64,000 nt of DNA from Candidatus Rifleibacteriota bacterium (GTDB taxonomy: Bacteria; Muiribacteriota; Ozemobacteria; Ozemobacterales; Ozemobacteraceae), in assembly GCA_015233565.1 (NCBI GenBank), contig JADFXM010000014.1, positions 62,001 through 126,000 of the forward strand, written 5' to 3'. Of this stretch, positions 42,438-51,656 are shown in pieces. The notes under the pieces are model-generated. The model did not search any database and was not told the origin of the DNA. It saw only the letters and a program-made list of their open reading frames with translations. Position 1 is the first letter of the stretch. The number at the start of each line of letters is the position of its first letter. A program made the position numbers and the translations under genes.

Positions 42438-45400
42438 ATGAAAATACCTGCGGGAATTAAGTCATCATTTCCCGGACTGGAAAAGCTTTTTGAATGTTTT
42501 TTAGCACCGAAGAATGGTGATTTTTTTGGTTTTTCCGGTTGCCTTGCTTCCCTGCTATTAGCTCGGCTCTCCCAGGAAAAAGAAATAAATCTTATCGTCA
42601 CACCTACTCTGGAAAGAGCAAAAAGGCTTTACGAGGAAGCATTCACCTGGTGTCGCGGAGCAAAATCACGACTAAAAATTTTTATTTCCGATCGAAAATC
42701 AGTTTACGATTTAACAATTGCTGATCCAGAGGTTTTAAGAGACCGACTTTTCGTCATGGGAATGGATTTATCAGAGGGTGGAATAGTAATCACTCCTGTA
42801 AGTGCCCTTGCCGAGCGTTTTTTCTCTCCTGATCGATGGAAAAAAAATATCCTTCGAATTTCATCCGGAGCCTTTATTTCCCGCGAAACCCTGGTTCAAA
42901 AATTGGTTTCTCTTGGATTCAAAAGAGAATCCACAGTCGAGGAACCATGTAAATTTGCCATTAGAGGGAGTCTTATTGATGTTTTTTCACCCAATTGCGA
43001 TTTTCCGGCAAGGCTGGATTTCTTCGGGGATGAGATCGAAAGCATCAAAACCTTTTCTCCCACCACTCAAAGAACACTAGAAAAAATTGATAACTTAAAT
43101 ATATTTCCTGCATTTGAAACGATTTTAAACACTGAAGAAATCAATTCAATTCAGAATAATATCAATAAAAGAGCCCAGGAGCTAGATCCAACCAGGTATG
43201 AAATACTTTCTCGAAGAAGAGAAAAACTTCTATTAAATCCGGATTCACGAGATTTTAGGGAAATGCTTGCTTTCAAATTTTTTGAACATTCCTTCCTATG
43301 GGAATATTGGGAGAACTTCAATCTCTGGGTTGAAAATCCAGAGGAATGTATTCAAGAAATTGAAAATTTTGATGCTTATCAAGAGAAGCTTTTTTTTGGA
43401 CTTTCCGATTTAACTGTTCTATCGAAACCTTCGACCTATTATTTTTCACCAAAAGAGATAGTTGAAGCTTTTGAGAAAAAAGGATTTTCCACTTTCAATC
43501 CATTCAAAGAAACACCGACCAGTTCAGGAATCAGGTTTTCAGTAGAAAACCACATTTCAGTATTGGATCCATCACGCGAATCGTTTCTAAAAGAAATCCG
43601 GGAATGCCTGGAACAAAACTGGGCAGTTGCAGTTGCTATCGAAGATAATGATCGATTTCACAACATAAAGGGATTATTAGGGGAAAGAAAACTTCCAGTT
43701 CATTCTTCCCCTGACCCACTAGATTTTAAATATGGTTCAATTTTGCTGCTGAATGGGACGGCCAAAAAAGGATTCATTGCCCGAGAGCAAAAATTTGCCG
43801 TCTTTTGTGAAGAAGATATTTTTGGAACTATAGCCAAACCAAAACCAAAAGGGCGTTACAAATCTTCGCCATCGCCGCTTTCTATTTCCCAGCTTGTCAT
43901 AGGAGATTTGGTTGTCCATTCAGATCACGGGATTGCTGAATACAAGGGAATTCACGCAATGGCTGCCGGAGGGATTGAGCGAGAGTATCTGATATTGCAA
44001 TATGCCGGCTCAGACAGACTTCACGTTCCCACGGATCAAGTCCACAAAGTTCAGAAATACATTGGAATAGATGGGTTCAGGCCAACCATTCATGGACTGA
44101 ATTCCAAAGTCTGGGAAAATCAGAAACGAAAAGTTCAGAAGAACGTTGAAATTGTGGCCCGCGAGCTTCTTGAACTTTATGCAAAAAGACACGCCAGTTC
44201 AGGTTTCCCTTTCCCAACCGACAATGAACTTCAAAAAACCATGGAAAGCCTTTTTCCGTATCGTGAAACTCCTGACCAAATGAAGGCGATTCAATATGTA
44301 AAAGAGGATATGGAATCAGATCTCCCAATGGATCGCCTAATATGTGGAGACGTAGGCTACGGGAAAACCGAAGTTGCCCTTAGAGCCGCTTTTAAGGCTG
44401 TATGCGGGGGGAAACAAGCCGCAGTATTAGCTCCCACAACTTTGCTCGCTTTTCAACACCATCAAACTTTTACAGAACGTTTCAAGGGATTTCCTGTAAG
44501 AATTGGAATGGTGTCAAGGCTCGTAAAACCACCTGAGCAAAGGGAACTTATAAAGAAAGCTGAAGCAGGCGCCATGGATATTCTCATCGGAACCCATCGA
44601 ATCCTTTCCAATGATGTCAAATTTAAAGACCTTGGGCTTGTGATAATCGATGAAGAGCAGCGATTTGGAGTAAAACACAAAGAAAACTTCAAAAAAATAA
44701 GAGCAAGTGTGGACGTTCTAACGTTAACTGCAACTCCAATTCCCAGAACGATGCAGATGGCACTTTCCGGAATCAGGTCAATCAGCGTTATCGACACTCC
44801 ACCCGAAGACAGAAGGCCCATTAATACTTACGTAGCTCCCTATGATCCTGGTTGGGCGAAAAAAGCAATCCTGGATGAACTAAAACGCGGGGGGCAAGTT
44901 TACTATGTTTTCAATCGCGTTGAAAAACTTCCCCAGAAATATACGATTTTAAGCAATCTTGTTCCGGAAGCCAGAATAATCACTGCGCATGGACAAATGA
45001 ATGAAGAGGAAATAGAAACCCACATGCTTGCATTCATAAAAGGGGAATATGACGTTCTTCTTGCAACAACAATAATCGAATCTGGCCTGGACATCCCAAA
45101 TGTAAATACCCTGATCGTGGATGAAGCTGAAAGGCTTGGCTTGGCGCAAATGTATCAGCTTAGAGGACGAGTCGGCCGTTCAAATCGACAAGCCTGGGCA
45201 TATTTTTTCTACACCAAAGGAAAAGCCTTGACTCCAGACGCAAGAGAGCGACTGGCAACAATAGAAGAGCATACAGCTCTTGGATCAGGCTTCAAAATAG
45301 CGTTAAGAGATCTTCAAATCAGAGGGGCAGGCTCAATTCTTGGAGAGTCACAAAGCGGTCATATTGCATCAATTGGATTTGCGCATTACATCGAGCTTCT

Positions 45401-45908
45401 CGAAGAAGCGGTCAAAAGAGTTAAGGGTGAAAAAATCGAGAGACCACCTGAGACTGCAATAGAAATTCCTGTTGCGGCCCTATTTCCGAAATCTTATATT
45501 CCTGAAGAGGAAGCCAGAATTGAGCTTTATGCCAGACTTTCCAGATGTCTTGATGTGGATGCGCTCGAACTTCTTCAAACAGAAATAGAGGATCGCTTTG
45601 GCCCTCTTCCAGATGAAGGGCGCCGCTTGTTGAGAGTTGCACAGCTCCGGATTTCGGCTTCAAAAGCTGGAGTAAACAAGATAACTCGAATCCTCAATCG
45701 CCTCAGATTTGAATTTGAGCCCAACAAAACGTTGAATGCAGCAGCCTTTTTGGATGCCCGAACAGCCTTTTACAAAAACATTACCCTTAATCCGCAGGAC
45801 CACAATGCAATCTTTTTGCATCTCAACAATGCCTTTGGAGATGAGATTTTTAACCTAGCACAAAATTTCATTGACTTTGCAATAAAAAATCAATTTAATG
45901 AAAACTGA
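42438..45908 (+). CDS. mfd: Transcription-repair coupling factor Mfd
   Basis: Mfd is a DNA translocase that removes RNA polymerase stalled at lesions and recruits UvrA. The 1156-residue product shows the UvrB-homologous N-terminal module, the RNA-polymerase-interacting domain (IGDLVVHSDHGIAEYKGI), and Walker A GDVGYGKTEVALRAAF near residue 637. DEEQRFGVKHKE follows, then RecG-like helicase motifs (TLTATPIPRTMQMALSGIR, ATTIIESGLDIPNVN, QLRGRVGRSNRQAWAYF) and the C-terminal TRCF domain. I use ATG 42438 with AGGGAG upstream; the frame is open from 42372, but that would start within the divergent promoter region. It is separated from the following glcD gene by a promoter. Confidence 0.96.
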   Translation: MKIPAGIKSSFPGLEKLFECFLAPKNGDFFGFSGCLASLLLARLSQEKEINLIVTPTLERAKRLYEEAFTWCRGAKSRLKIFISDRKSVYDLTIADPEVLRDRLFVMGMDLSEGGIVITPVSALAERFFSPDRWKKNILRISSGAFISRETLVQKLVSLGFKRESTVEEPCKFAIRGSLIDVFSPNCDFPARLDFFGDEIESIKTFSPTTQRTLEKIDNLNIFPAFETILNTEEINSIQNNINKRAQELDPTRYEILSRRREKLLLNPDSRDFREMLAFKFFEHSFLWEYWENFNLWVENPEECIQEIENFDAYQEKLFFGLSDLTVLSKPSTYYFSPKEIVEAFEKKGFSTFNPFKETPTSSGIRFSVENHISVLDPSRESFLKEIRECLEQNWAVAVAIEDNDRFHNIKGLLGERKLPVHSSPDPLDFKYGSILLLNGTAKKGFIAREQKFAVFCEEDIFGTIAKPKPKGRYKSSPSPLSISQLVIGDLVVHSDHGIAEYKGIHAMAAGGIEREYLILQYAGSDRLHVPTDQVHKVQKYIGIDGFRPTIHGLNSKVWENQKRKVQKNVEIVARELLELYAKRHASSGFPFPTDNELQKTMESLFPYRETPDQMKAIQYVKEDMESDLPMDRLICGDVGYGKTEVALRAAFKAVCGGKQAAVLAPTTLLAFQHHQTFTERFKGFPVRIGMVSRLVKPPEQRELIKKAEAGAMDILIGTHRILSNDVKFKDLGLVIIDEEQRFGVKHKENFKKIRASVDVLTLTATPIPRTMQMALSGIRSISVIDTPPEDRRPINTYVAPYDPGWAKKAILDELKRGGQVYYVFNRVEKLPQKYTILSNLVPEARIITAHGQMNEEEIETHMLAFIKGEYDVLLATTIIESGLDIPNVNTLIVDEAERLGLAQMYQLRGRVGRSNRQAWAYFFYTKGKALTPDARERLATIEEHTALGSGFKIALRDLQIRGAGSILGESQSGHIASIGFAHYIELLEEAVKRVKGEKIERPPETAIEIPVAALFPKSYIPEEEARIELYARLSRCLDVDALELLQTEIEDRFGPLPDEGRRLLRVAQLRISASKAGVNKITRILNRLRFEFEPNKTLNAAAFLDARTAFYKNITLNPQDHNAIFLHLNNAFGDEIFNLAQNFIDFAIKNQFNEN

Positions 45909-45976
45909 AGTTCTTGCAAAATTGGCAACACTCAGCTTGCGATAAAAACCTACAGTTACGATTATAAATGAATTCC

Positions 45977-46006
45977 TTGGCAACTGATGAGGAAAATTCA
46001 TATAAT
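45977..46006 (+). promoter_or_regulatory. Sigma-70-type promoter for the glcD-like operon
   Basis: TTGGCA (45977-45982), 18-bp spacer, TATAAT (46001-46006). The start would be near 46013, about 70 nt before GTG 46085, which has AGGAGG at 46070-46075. Confidence 0.65.
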
Positions 46007-46084
46007 AATGCAAGAGACTCAGCTGATTTAAATGAAACAATTTTTGCCGAAATTATCTGCTTTTGATCAGGAGGTCCCTAAAAA

Positions 46085-47467
46085 GTGCCCAACACTACTG
46101 ACAGACAGTTTGAAAAATTTCTTTCGGAAATTGACAAATCGATTATCACGACCTCAACTTGCGATAGAACTTTTTTTGCCTACGATGCTACGAATTCGTT
46201 TGTTTATCCTTCTGCGGTGGTTCGCCCCAGAAACACTGATGAGCTCCAAAATGTTATAAGAGCTGCTAACGCTACTCGAACGCCAATTATTCCCAGAGGC
46301 GCCGGAACAGGCTTTTCAGGTGGTTCTTTAGCGACTTCCGGAGGAGTCGTACTTGACCTTCTTCAACTGAATCGAATCATTGAAATCGATGAAGAGGACA
46401 TGATGGTCCAAGTCGAACCGGGGGTCATTTTGCGCGATCTGCATGAAGCTGTCGAAAAGAAAAACCTGTATTATCCCCCGGACCCGGCATCCCTCAAAAC
46501 TTGTACCATAGGAGGCAATGTTGCTGAAAACGCCGGGGGGCCTCATTGTCTGAAATACGGCGTGACAGGCGACTATGTAATGATAATAGAAGCCTTTACC
46601 GGGAAAGGAGATTTTTTTTCGGCAGGGAAAGCAATTTATAAAAACAGGGCCGGGTATGATCTCAAAAAGATACTCATTGGAAGCGAAGGAACACTTGCAG
46701 TTTTTTCAGCATTCCGTTTGAAATTAATTGCAAAACCTGAATCCAAAATGCTTTTTCTGGCTTTTTTTGCGGACCTGACCGAAGCCGGTAAAACCGTTAA
46801 TCGGCTGTTATGCTCCGGAATAGTTCCAAGTTCAATAGAATTCATGGATCAAAACACCATCATTGCAGTAGAAAAATTTGCTAAATTTGGAATCCCAACT
46901 GAATATGAAGCTCTCCTATTAATCGAAATTGATGGACGAGTTGACGAGATGCAGCCTTCCAAGCGCAAAGTGGAAAAAGTGCTTGAGAACAGTGCTAAAA
47001 AAGTTCAATTTGCTGATGACCCTCGAGAACAAGAAAAACTTTGGGAAATAAGAAGAAAATCAAGTCCGGCAATGCGTGCTTACGGGAACACAAAAATAAA
47101 CGAAGATATCGTAGTTCCAAGAAAACATGTCCCGGCTGCAGTCAGAACTCTTTGGGAAATCGAAAAAAAGAATTCGGTGAAAATAATCAGCTTTGGCCAC
47201 ATCGGGGACGGAAACATTCATGTTAATATTATGCATGATGGAAAAAATCAGGAAGAAGTCAAGAGAGCTCATATTGCTGTCCAGGAAATCTTTGAAATGG
47301 TAAATTCAATGGGAGGAGCTGTTTCAGGTGAACATGGCGTCGGAAGTTCAAAGATCGATTATCTGCCAAGAAATATTGACCCAGTTTCACTGCAACTCAT
47401 GCGAGAAATAAAGTCGATTTTCGATCCCAATAATATTCTGAATCCAGAAAAGATTTTCAGATCTTGA
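46085..47467 (+). CDS. FAD-linked oxidase, glycolate/D-lactate dehydrogenase type (GlcD)
   Basis: The protein belongs to the FAD_binding_4/FAD-oxidase_C family. It shows VVRPRNTDELQNVIRAAN, the FAD-binding PRGAGTGFSGGSL, PPDPASLKTCTIGGNVAENA, and the C-terminal GHIGDGNIHVNIM with GEHGVGSSKIDYL and FDPNNILNPEKIF. It should oxidise a 2-hydroxyacid such as glycolate or D-lactate, feeding electrons to the iron-sulfur partner encoded next. It starts with GTG 46085 after AGGAGGT. An exact substrate cannot be read from sequence. Confidence 0.9.
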   Translation: MPNTTDRQFEKFLSEIDKSIITTSTCDRTFFAYDATNSFVYPSAVVRPRNTDELQNVIRAANATRTPIIPRGAGTGFSGGSLATSGGVVLDLLQLNRIIEIDEEDMMVQVEPGVILRDLHEAVEKKNLYYPPDPASLKTCTIGGNVAENAGGPHCLKYGVTGDYVMIIEAFTGKGDFFSAGKAIYKNRAGYDLKKILIGSEGTLAVFSAFRLKLIAKPESKMLFLAFFADLTEAGKTVNRLLCSGIVPSSIEFMDQNTIIAVEKFAKFGIPTEYEALLLIEIDGRVDEMQPSKRKVEKVLENSAKKVQFADDPREQEKLWEIRRKSSPAMRAYGNTKINEDIVVPRKHVPAAVRTLWEIEKKNSVKIISFGHIGDGNIHVNIMHDGKNQEEVKRAHIAVQEIFEMVNSMGGAVSGEHGVGSSKIDYLPRNIDPVSLQLMREIKSIFDPNNILNPEKIFRS

Positions 47468-47523
47468 TTTGTTGAATTGAAATATTTTTTGATGAATTAA
47501 ATTGAAAATTTCAGGAAAAAGTT

Positions 47524-48609
47524 ATGAAACTTAAAACACAAGAGAAATTAAACGAATGGCTTGAAGATCAAATTTCAAACTGCGTTAAATGTGGAGCCTG
47601 TCACGCTTCGTGCCCTATTTTTAGGATTGAAAGGCATGAAGGATCAGGAATCAGAGGGAAAATTGCCCTTCTTCAATCCAGGAATAAAGAACCTTTTCCT
47701 TCTTTAGAGGAAATAGAAAAAAGGCTTGCAAAATGTCTTTCCTGTTCAAACTGTAAAGCAGTATGCGTCAACAAGGTTGAGACTCTTTTTCTATCGGAAA
47801 TTGTGAAACTGGTTTTTTCCCCGGAAAAATATCAAGAAATGAAAGTTACTTTTGAAGAGGGAATTTCAAAAAAATTTCCCATCTTCCCCGCTGACCGAAC
47901 AGCAATCGTGTTTTCGGGGTTCGCCAAGTCCGTTCAGAATGGCCCCTTTCATAATTGGGAAATGAATGCTGTTGAAATCTGTAGAAAGTGTGGAGTAAAT
48001 GGCTTTTTGTTACCCTCCGATTCTATGTTAACCCCTCCATCGAGGTTTTCGAAAAATCTTCGCGACAAAATTTCCTGGATTTCAACTTTTTTCACATTCA
48101 TTTTTACAATTAAGCCATCCAACTTTATTTTTGGAAATCTCGATATTTTTTATTTTTCAAAGCTCGCAGAAATACTTTTCGAATTCTCAGAGGAAGAGCT
48201 AAAGCTCCTTTATCGACCAGAACAGATTTCAAGCTTCCTTTTCAAGTTTAGCCACGATGTTAAGCAAAAGATTGAAGGACGATTCGCCTTTTTTGAGTCG
48301 TGTTTATCCCTCAGCGGGCTATATAACTCATCGTCTTCCAAAAAATTGCTAAGTCTCACTCTCTGTGAAAAACCATTGGAAATACCTCAAGAAGGAATAT
48401 GTTGTGGTGCAAAGAGCTCTTTTGAAGAGTCCATTAAAAAAATTTCCAAAATTAATTCGGAATATTTGTTAGAAAAATTCTCCAGAATGGGGATTAATTC
48501 AATTGTAACCGACAATCAACCATGTTCTGAGCAGTTGATTCAACTTTTCGAAAAAACCGGTATCAAACTTTATTCATCACTTGAATTAATTGCAAAGGCC
48601 ATCTTGTAA
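47524..48609 (+). CDS. Iron-sulfur subunit of a GlcDF-type dehydrogenase
   Basis: Two 4Fe-4S ferredoxin motifs are present near the N-terminus: CVKCGACHASCPIF (about 20-33) and CLSCSNCKAVCV (about 76-87). Of the two cysteine-rich CCG domains of GlcF only the second is clear (GICCGAKSSFEES, near 298). At 361 residues it is shorter than most GlcF proteins, and the first CCG site appears replaced by FFESCLSLSGLY. It is probably the electron-transfer partner of the GlcD-like protein 56 bp upstream. Confidence 0.82.
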   Translation: MKLKTQEKLNEWLEDQISNCVKCGACHASCPIFRIERHEGSGIRGKIALLQSRNKEPFPSLEEIEKRLAKCLSCSNCKAVCVNKVETLFLSEIVKLVFSPEKYQEMKVTFEEGISKKFPIFPADRTAIVFSGFAKSVQNGPFHNWEMNAVEICRKCGVNGFLLPSDSMLTPPSRFSKNLRDKISWISTFFTFIFTIKPSNFIFGNLDIFYFSKLAEILFEFSEEELKLLYRPEQISSFLFKFSHDVKQKIEGRFAFFESCLSLSGLYNSSSSKKLLSLTLCEKPLEIPQEGICCGAKSSFEESIKKISKINSEYLLEKFSRMGINSIVTDNQPCSEQLIQLFEKTGIKLYSSLELIAKAIL

Positions 48610-48687
48610 AGAACAACTGGAGAATAGTTGACAGCGCAAAGCAAAGAGTTCCAATGAAAAAACTGAGGAAATCGAGAGCAAATGTAA

Positions 48688-49359
48688 ATGACAAACGAAA
48701 AATCAAGGAAAAAGGGCACAGCTTCCGGAAAGATTTCTCAGCCCACCGCACAAATTGAAAACCATTTTCGGGAATTGGGGTATGAATTAATCGCCGGTGG
48801 TGATGAAGCAGGAAGAGGTCCGTGGGCAGGCCCGGTTTTTGCCGCATTTGTGATACTCCCGCAAAAATTTTCCCTTGAAGATCTTAATGATTCCAAAAAA
48901 TTATCGAGAAATGTTAGAACAAGGCTTTTTAAAGAGATTAAGCAGCAAGCGCAGGACTTTGGAATCGGAATTTCGAGCGAACAGGAAATAGATCAAATGA
49001 ACATCCTGGAGGCTACAAGACTTGCGTTTAAAAGAGCCTTCGAAAATTTGAAGAAAACTCCAGATTTTTTAATTCTCGATTACATAAAACTTCCCTGGCT
49101 GAAAGTCTCACATGAGGCCTTTGTCAAGGGTGACTCATTAAGCGTATCAATTGCTGCAGCTTCCATTTTGGCAAAGGAAGCACGTGATCTTCATATGGAT
49201 AAAATGGATTCACTCTACCCGGGCTATGGTTTCGGAAATCACAAGGGCTATGGCACTCCAGAGCATGTCAAGTCCCTTGAAAAACTGGGCCCATCTCCTA
49301 TTCATCGAAAATCGTTCAAACCGGTAAAAAAGTATCTGCAGCCCAACCTCCCTTTGTGA
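48688..49359 (+). CDS. rnhB: Ribonuclease HII
   Basis: RNase HII cleaves the RNA strand at single ribonucleotides in DNA and in RNA-DNA hybrids. The signature GGDEAGRGPWAGPVFAA (Asp39, Glu40), LILDYIKLPWL, and SVSIAAASILAKEARDLHMD with GYGFGNHKGYGT are all present. Length 223 residues includes an N-terminal basic extension of about 30 residues. It begins a group rnhB, FliK-like, FlhB-C-like, yraN that resembles the rnhB-ylqG-ylqH order in Bacillus. The ribosome-binding site is weak (GAGAG). Confidence 0.95.
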   Translation: MTNEKSRKKGTASGKISQPTAQIENHFRELGYELIAGGDEAGRGPWAGPVFAAFVILPQKFSLEDLNDSKKLSRNVRTRLFKEIKQQAQDFGIGISSEQEIDQMNILEATRLAFKRAFENLKKTPDFLILDYIKLPWLKVSHEAFVKGDSLSVSIAAASILAKEARDLHMDKMDSLYPGYGFGNHKGYGTPEHVKSLEKLGPSPIHRKSFKPVKKYLQPNLPL

Positions 49360-49397
49360 AATCTACTATTACCCTGGAATGAGATTAAATCGACATT

Positions 49398-50492
49398 ATG
49401 CGAATAAACCTGGATCTTCCCTCAACGCTGTTCAAAAGTAATCAGTCTGTTAAAGGGGAAGTTATCAGCTCCAATGAAAAAGGTTCACTGCTTCTTATCA
49501 ATGGGCAATTAGCCAGAACTGACAAAAAGCTCTCAATCGGGCAAAAGTTGACAGGAAGTGTTGATTCCAAATCTCAAAATGAAGAGCAAATAGAGGTAGA
49601 TCTTGAATTTGATAAAACGGATATTTCTTCTGAAGATCTGCAGAATCCTACAAAATTTTTGACCGAAGCAGAACTTCCCCGAAACTTTGATGGAAAATCA
49701 ACAATAGAAATTCTTCGATCGTTCGGACTTCCCTTAAACTTAAAAACTTTAGAAACGTTGCAGAAGCTTTTTAAAGCTTTTGGAATTCCCAAAACTTTTT
49801 CAGACATGGAAGCGGCATCTCTTCTTATTGGAAGAAATCTTCCGTTAAATGCTTTCCCAACTTTAAAAAAATATTTTTCCGGAACATTGAACTTTGAAAA
49901 CCTGCTTTCCAAACTGGACCCCAAAGTAATGAAATTTCTTCAGAAAAATTGGACCGAAGGAAAGACTTTTGAAAATATTTCAAAACTTCTTAAGGGTGAA
50001 AAAAATGAGATTTTCGATTCGGTTGAGAAAGAACAGATAAAAGATGCCGCTGAAAATCTATTTCTGCAGGAAATACTCAGCAAACCACCCGAAGAGAATA
50101 CTGAAGGCCGCTTGTTCTTTCAGTGGCCAATTTATTGGAGCCACCAGGAAATTCCTGACACTCTCGAAGGGGAGGCTTTTTATCCCCCAAAGAGCCGTGA
50201 AGACATGGGATTTGCATTGAGGGTAATGGTGAATCCACCACGGCTGGGAAAAATTGAGTTGCTTTTGAATCAACTTAAAGAAGGACTTTGGGTTCTTTTC
50301 ATGCCGGAGAAGAGTGAAACCGAAAGCAAGCTCATCCAATCATTTTCCAAGCTAAAAAAGGCGCTTGAAAACAAAAGTTGGAAAAGCATCAAACTTTCAA
50401 TAGGTGAGTATCCTAACAGAAGATCGTTTCTTTCACCCGAAAATTCTGCATCCTCACATCGCTCCCCTCGGAAACTGGATGTTAAGGCTTAG
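49398..50492 (+). CDS. FliK-like (YlqG-type) hypothetical protein
   Basis: I do not see a strong family signature. The 364 residues start with an OB-like segment (VKGEVISSNEKGSLLLINGQ). The C-terminal third (GFALRVMVNPPRLGKIELLL) resembles the hook-length-control FliK C-terminal fold, which often reads LxPxxLGxVEVxL. Position between rnhB and an FlhB C-terminal-like gene is that of ylqG in Bacillus. No flagellar gene is nearby, so the protein may have been kept for a non-flagellar role. Confidence in the gene is high, in the family moderate. Confidence 0.7.
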   Translation: MRINLDLPSTLFKSNQSVKGEVISSNEKGSLLLINGQLARTDKKLSIGQKLTGSVDSKSQNEEQIEVDLEFDKTDISSEDLQNPTKFLTEAELPRNFDGKSTIEILRSFGLPLNLKTLETLQKLFKAFGIPKTFSDMEAASLLIGRNLPLNAFPTLKKYFSGTLNFENLLSKLDPKVMKFLQKNWTEGKTFENISKLLKGEKNEIFDSVEKEQIKDAAENLFLQEILSKPPEENTEGRLFFQWPIYWSHQEIPDTLEGEAFYPPKSREDMGFALRVMVNPPRLGKIELLLNQLKEGLWVLFMPEKSETESKLIQSFSKLKKALENKSWKSIKLSIGEYPNRRSFLSPENSASSHRSPRKLDVKA

Positions 50493-50565
50493 TACATCGA
50501 TTTTTGGCTTCCTTTATTATAATTTGCAATAATAATGATGTTAAGGCAAAGATGGGAAACTTTTA

Positions 50566-50853
50566 ATGGAAAAGAAAAAACCTTTAGTTGAAAACATGCA
50601 GGAAATAGCTGTAGCCGTGAAGTACAACTTTGACAAAGACGGTGATGTTCCCAAGGTTGTAGCTTCGGGCCGTGGTATGATTGCAAGACGCATCGTAAAA
50701 TTGGCTCAAGAAGCCGATATACCAATAAAAGAAGAGAAGGAATTAGCCGAATCGCTTGCAAAGATTCCTGTGGGTGTTGAAATTCCAGCCGAACTTTGGG
50801 AAGCTGTGGCAACGATACTTGCGCATATTTACCAAATGGATCACCCCACTTGA
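50566..50853 (+). CDS. FlhB C-terminal-like protein (YlqH type)
   Basis: The 95 residues align in pattern with the cytoplasmic C-terminal domain of FlhB/EscU export-gate proteins: IAVAVKYNFDKDGDVPKVVA, SGRGMIARRIVKLAQEADIP and VGVEIPAELWEAVATILAHI. The membrane part is missing, and so is the self-cleaving NPxH site that precedes this region in true FlhB (here ENMQEIAVAVKY). It is therefore the stand-alone YlqH type whose function is unknown. Its TGA overlaps the TTG start of yraN (TTGA at 50850-50853). Confidence 0.85.
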   Translation: MEKKKPLVENMQEIAVAVKYNFDKDGDVPKVVASGRGMIARRIVKLAQEADIPIKEEKELAESLAKIPVGVEIPAELWEAVATILAHIYQMDHPT

Positions 50854-51227
50854 AAGAAAGAATTTCCAAAACTGAATTCGGAAAGAATTCCGAAAATATT
50901 GCCGTTTCCTTCTTAGAAAAACTCGGTTACAAAATTCTCTTCAGAAACTTCCGTTCTCGAAATGCCGAAATTGATATAATTGCGATGGATTCTAGCTGCT
51001 TGGTATTCGTTGAAGTACGCTCAAAAACTAAAACTGACTTCGGGCATCCATTCGAAACAATTTCTCTTCACAAACAAAGAAAAATAATCTCAGCAGCACA
51101 ATTTTTTTTGATGAAGAATAGACTTTTTGAAACAAAAGCCTGCCGATTTGATGTACTGGCAATTGTGGATCCAGAGAATAAAACCGGGGTACAAATCGAG
51201 CATTTGAAAAATGCATTTTCAACCTAG
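50850..51227 (+). CDS. yraN: YraN-family (UPF0102) putative endonuclease
   Basis: I start at TTG 50850, overlapping the previous stop by four bases; the frame extends up to 50796 but the extra residues do not match the family. KTEFGKNSENIAVSFLEKLG and the PD-(D/E)XK-like motif NAEIDIIAMDSSCLVFVEVR are typical of UPF0102, a Holliday-junction-resolvase-like nuclease fold often found beside rnhB. Length about 125 residues fits. The cellular role is not established. Confidence 0.88.
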   Translation: MKERISKTEFGKNSENIAVSFLEKLGYKILFRNFRSRNAEIDIIAMDSSCLVFVEVRSKTKTDFGHPFETISLHKQRKIISAAQFFLMKNRLFETKACRFDVLAIVDPENKTGVQIEHLKNAFST

Positions 51228-51284
51228 CACTATATCTAATCATAGCCACTTTTCATTTTTGGAAAATCTTAACAATTGCGTCTA

Positions 51285-51411
51285 GAAGTTGTCGAAAAAT
51301 CTCGGTATATTTTATTCGGTACAGGTCGGCTCACTGTTGATGTGAGAAAGCGGAGCAAAAAATGGGTGGGTACACAAAAGGGCGAATTTTAGGGGATTTT
51401 TCGACAGTCTC
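51285..51411. mobile_element. MITE-like element with 5-bp target duplication
   Basis: Perfect 12-bp inverted arms TGTCGAAAAATC (51290-51301) and GATTTTTCGACA (51395-51406) extend to imperfect 17-bp ends (GAAGT/GTCTC outermost). The whole is flanked by the direct repeat GTCTA at 51280-51284 and 51412-51416. The 127-bp interior has no coding capacity. These are the marks of a small non-autonomous transposable element. The rest of the 51228-51656 gap contains only a weak terminator and the leader of the next gene. Confidence 0.6.
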
Positions 51412-51476
51412 GTCTACCAGTGTTAATAAAACTAGAATCGCCTGGTGCGTCATTTTTGACACACTTTTCTTGCCTT

Positions 51477-51500
51477 ATGACAAATCTGTCATGCTTTTTT
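51477..51500 (+). terminator. Weak intrinsic terminator after the yraN operon
   Basis: ATGACA (51477-51482), loop AATC, TGTCAT (51487-51492), then GC and T6. The stem is short and A+T-rich. Confidence 0.4.
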
Positions 51501-51656
51501 AAGTCCAGAACTTTTAAGAGATTAAATTTTGTTAAATGAACAACTGGTTTCCCTCCTTTCAATAATAATGCTTTTATCCTGGTTAAAAAACAGGTACGTT
51601 TTGTGCTATAAGAATATATGGTATATGAATAAAATGACCTTTAAGGGAGGTAAAAA

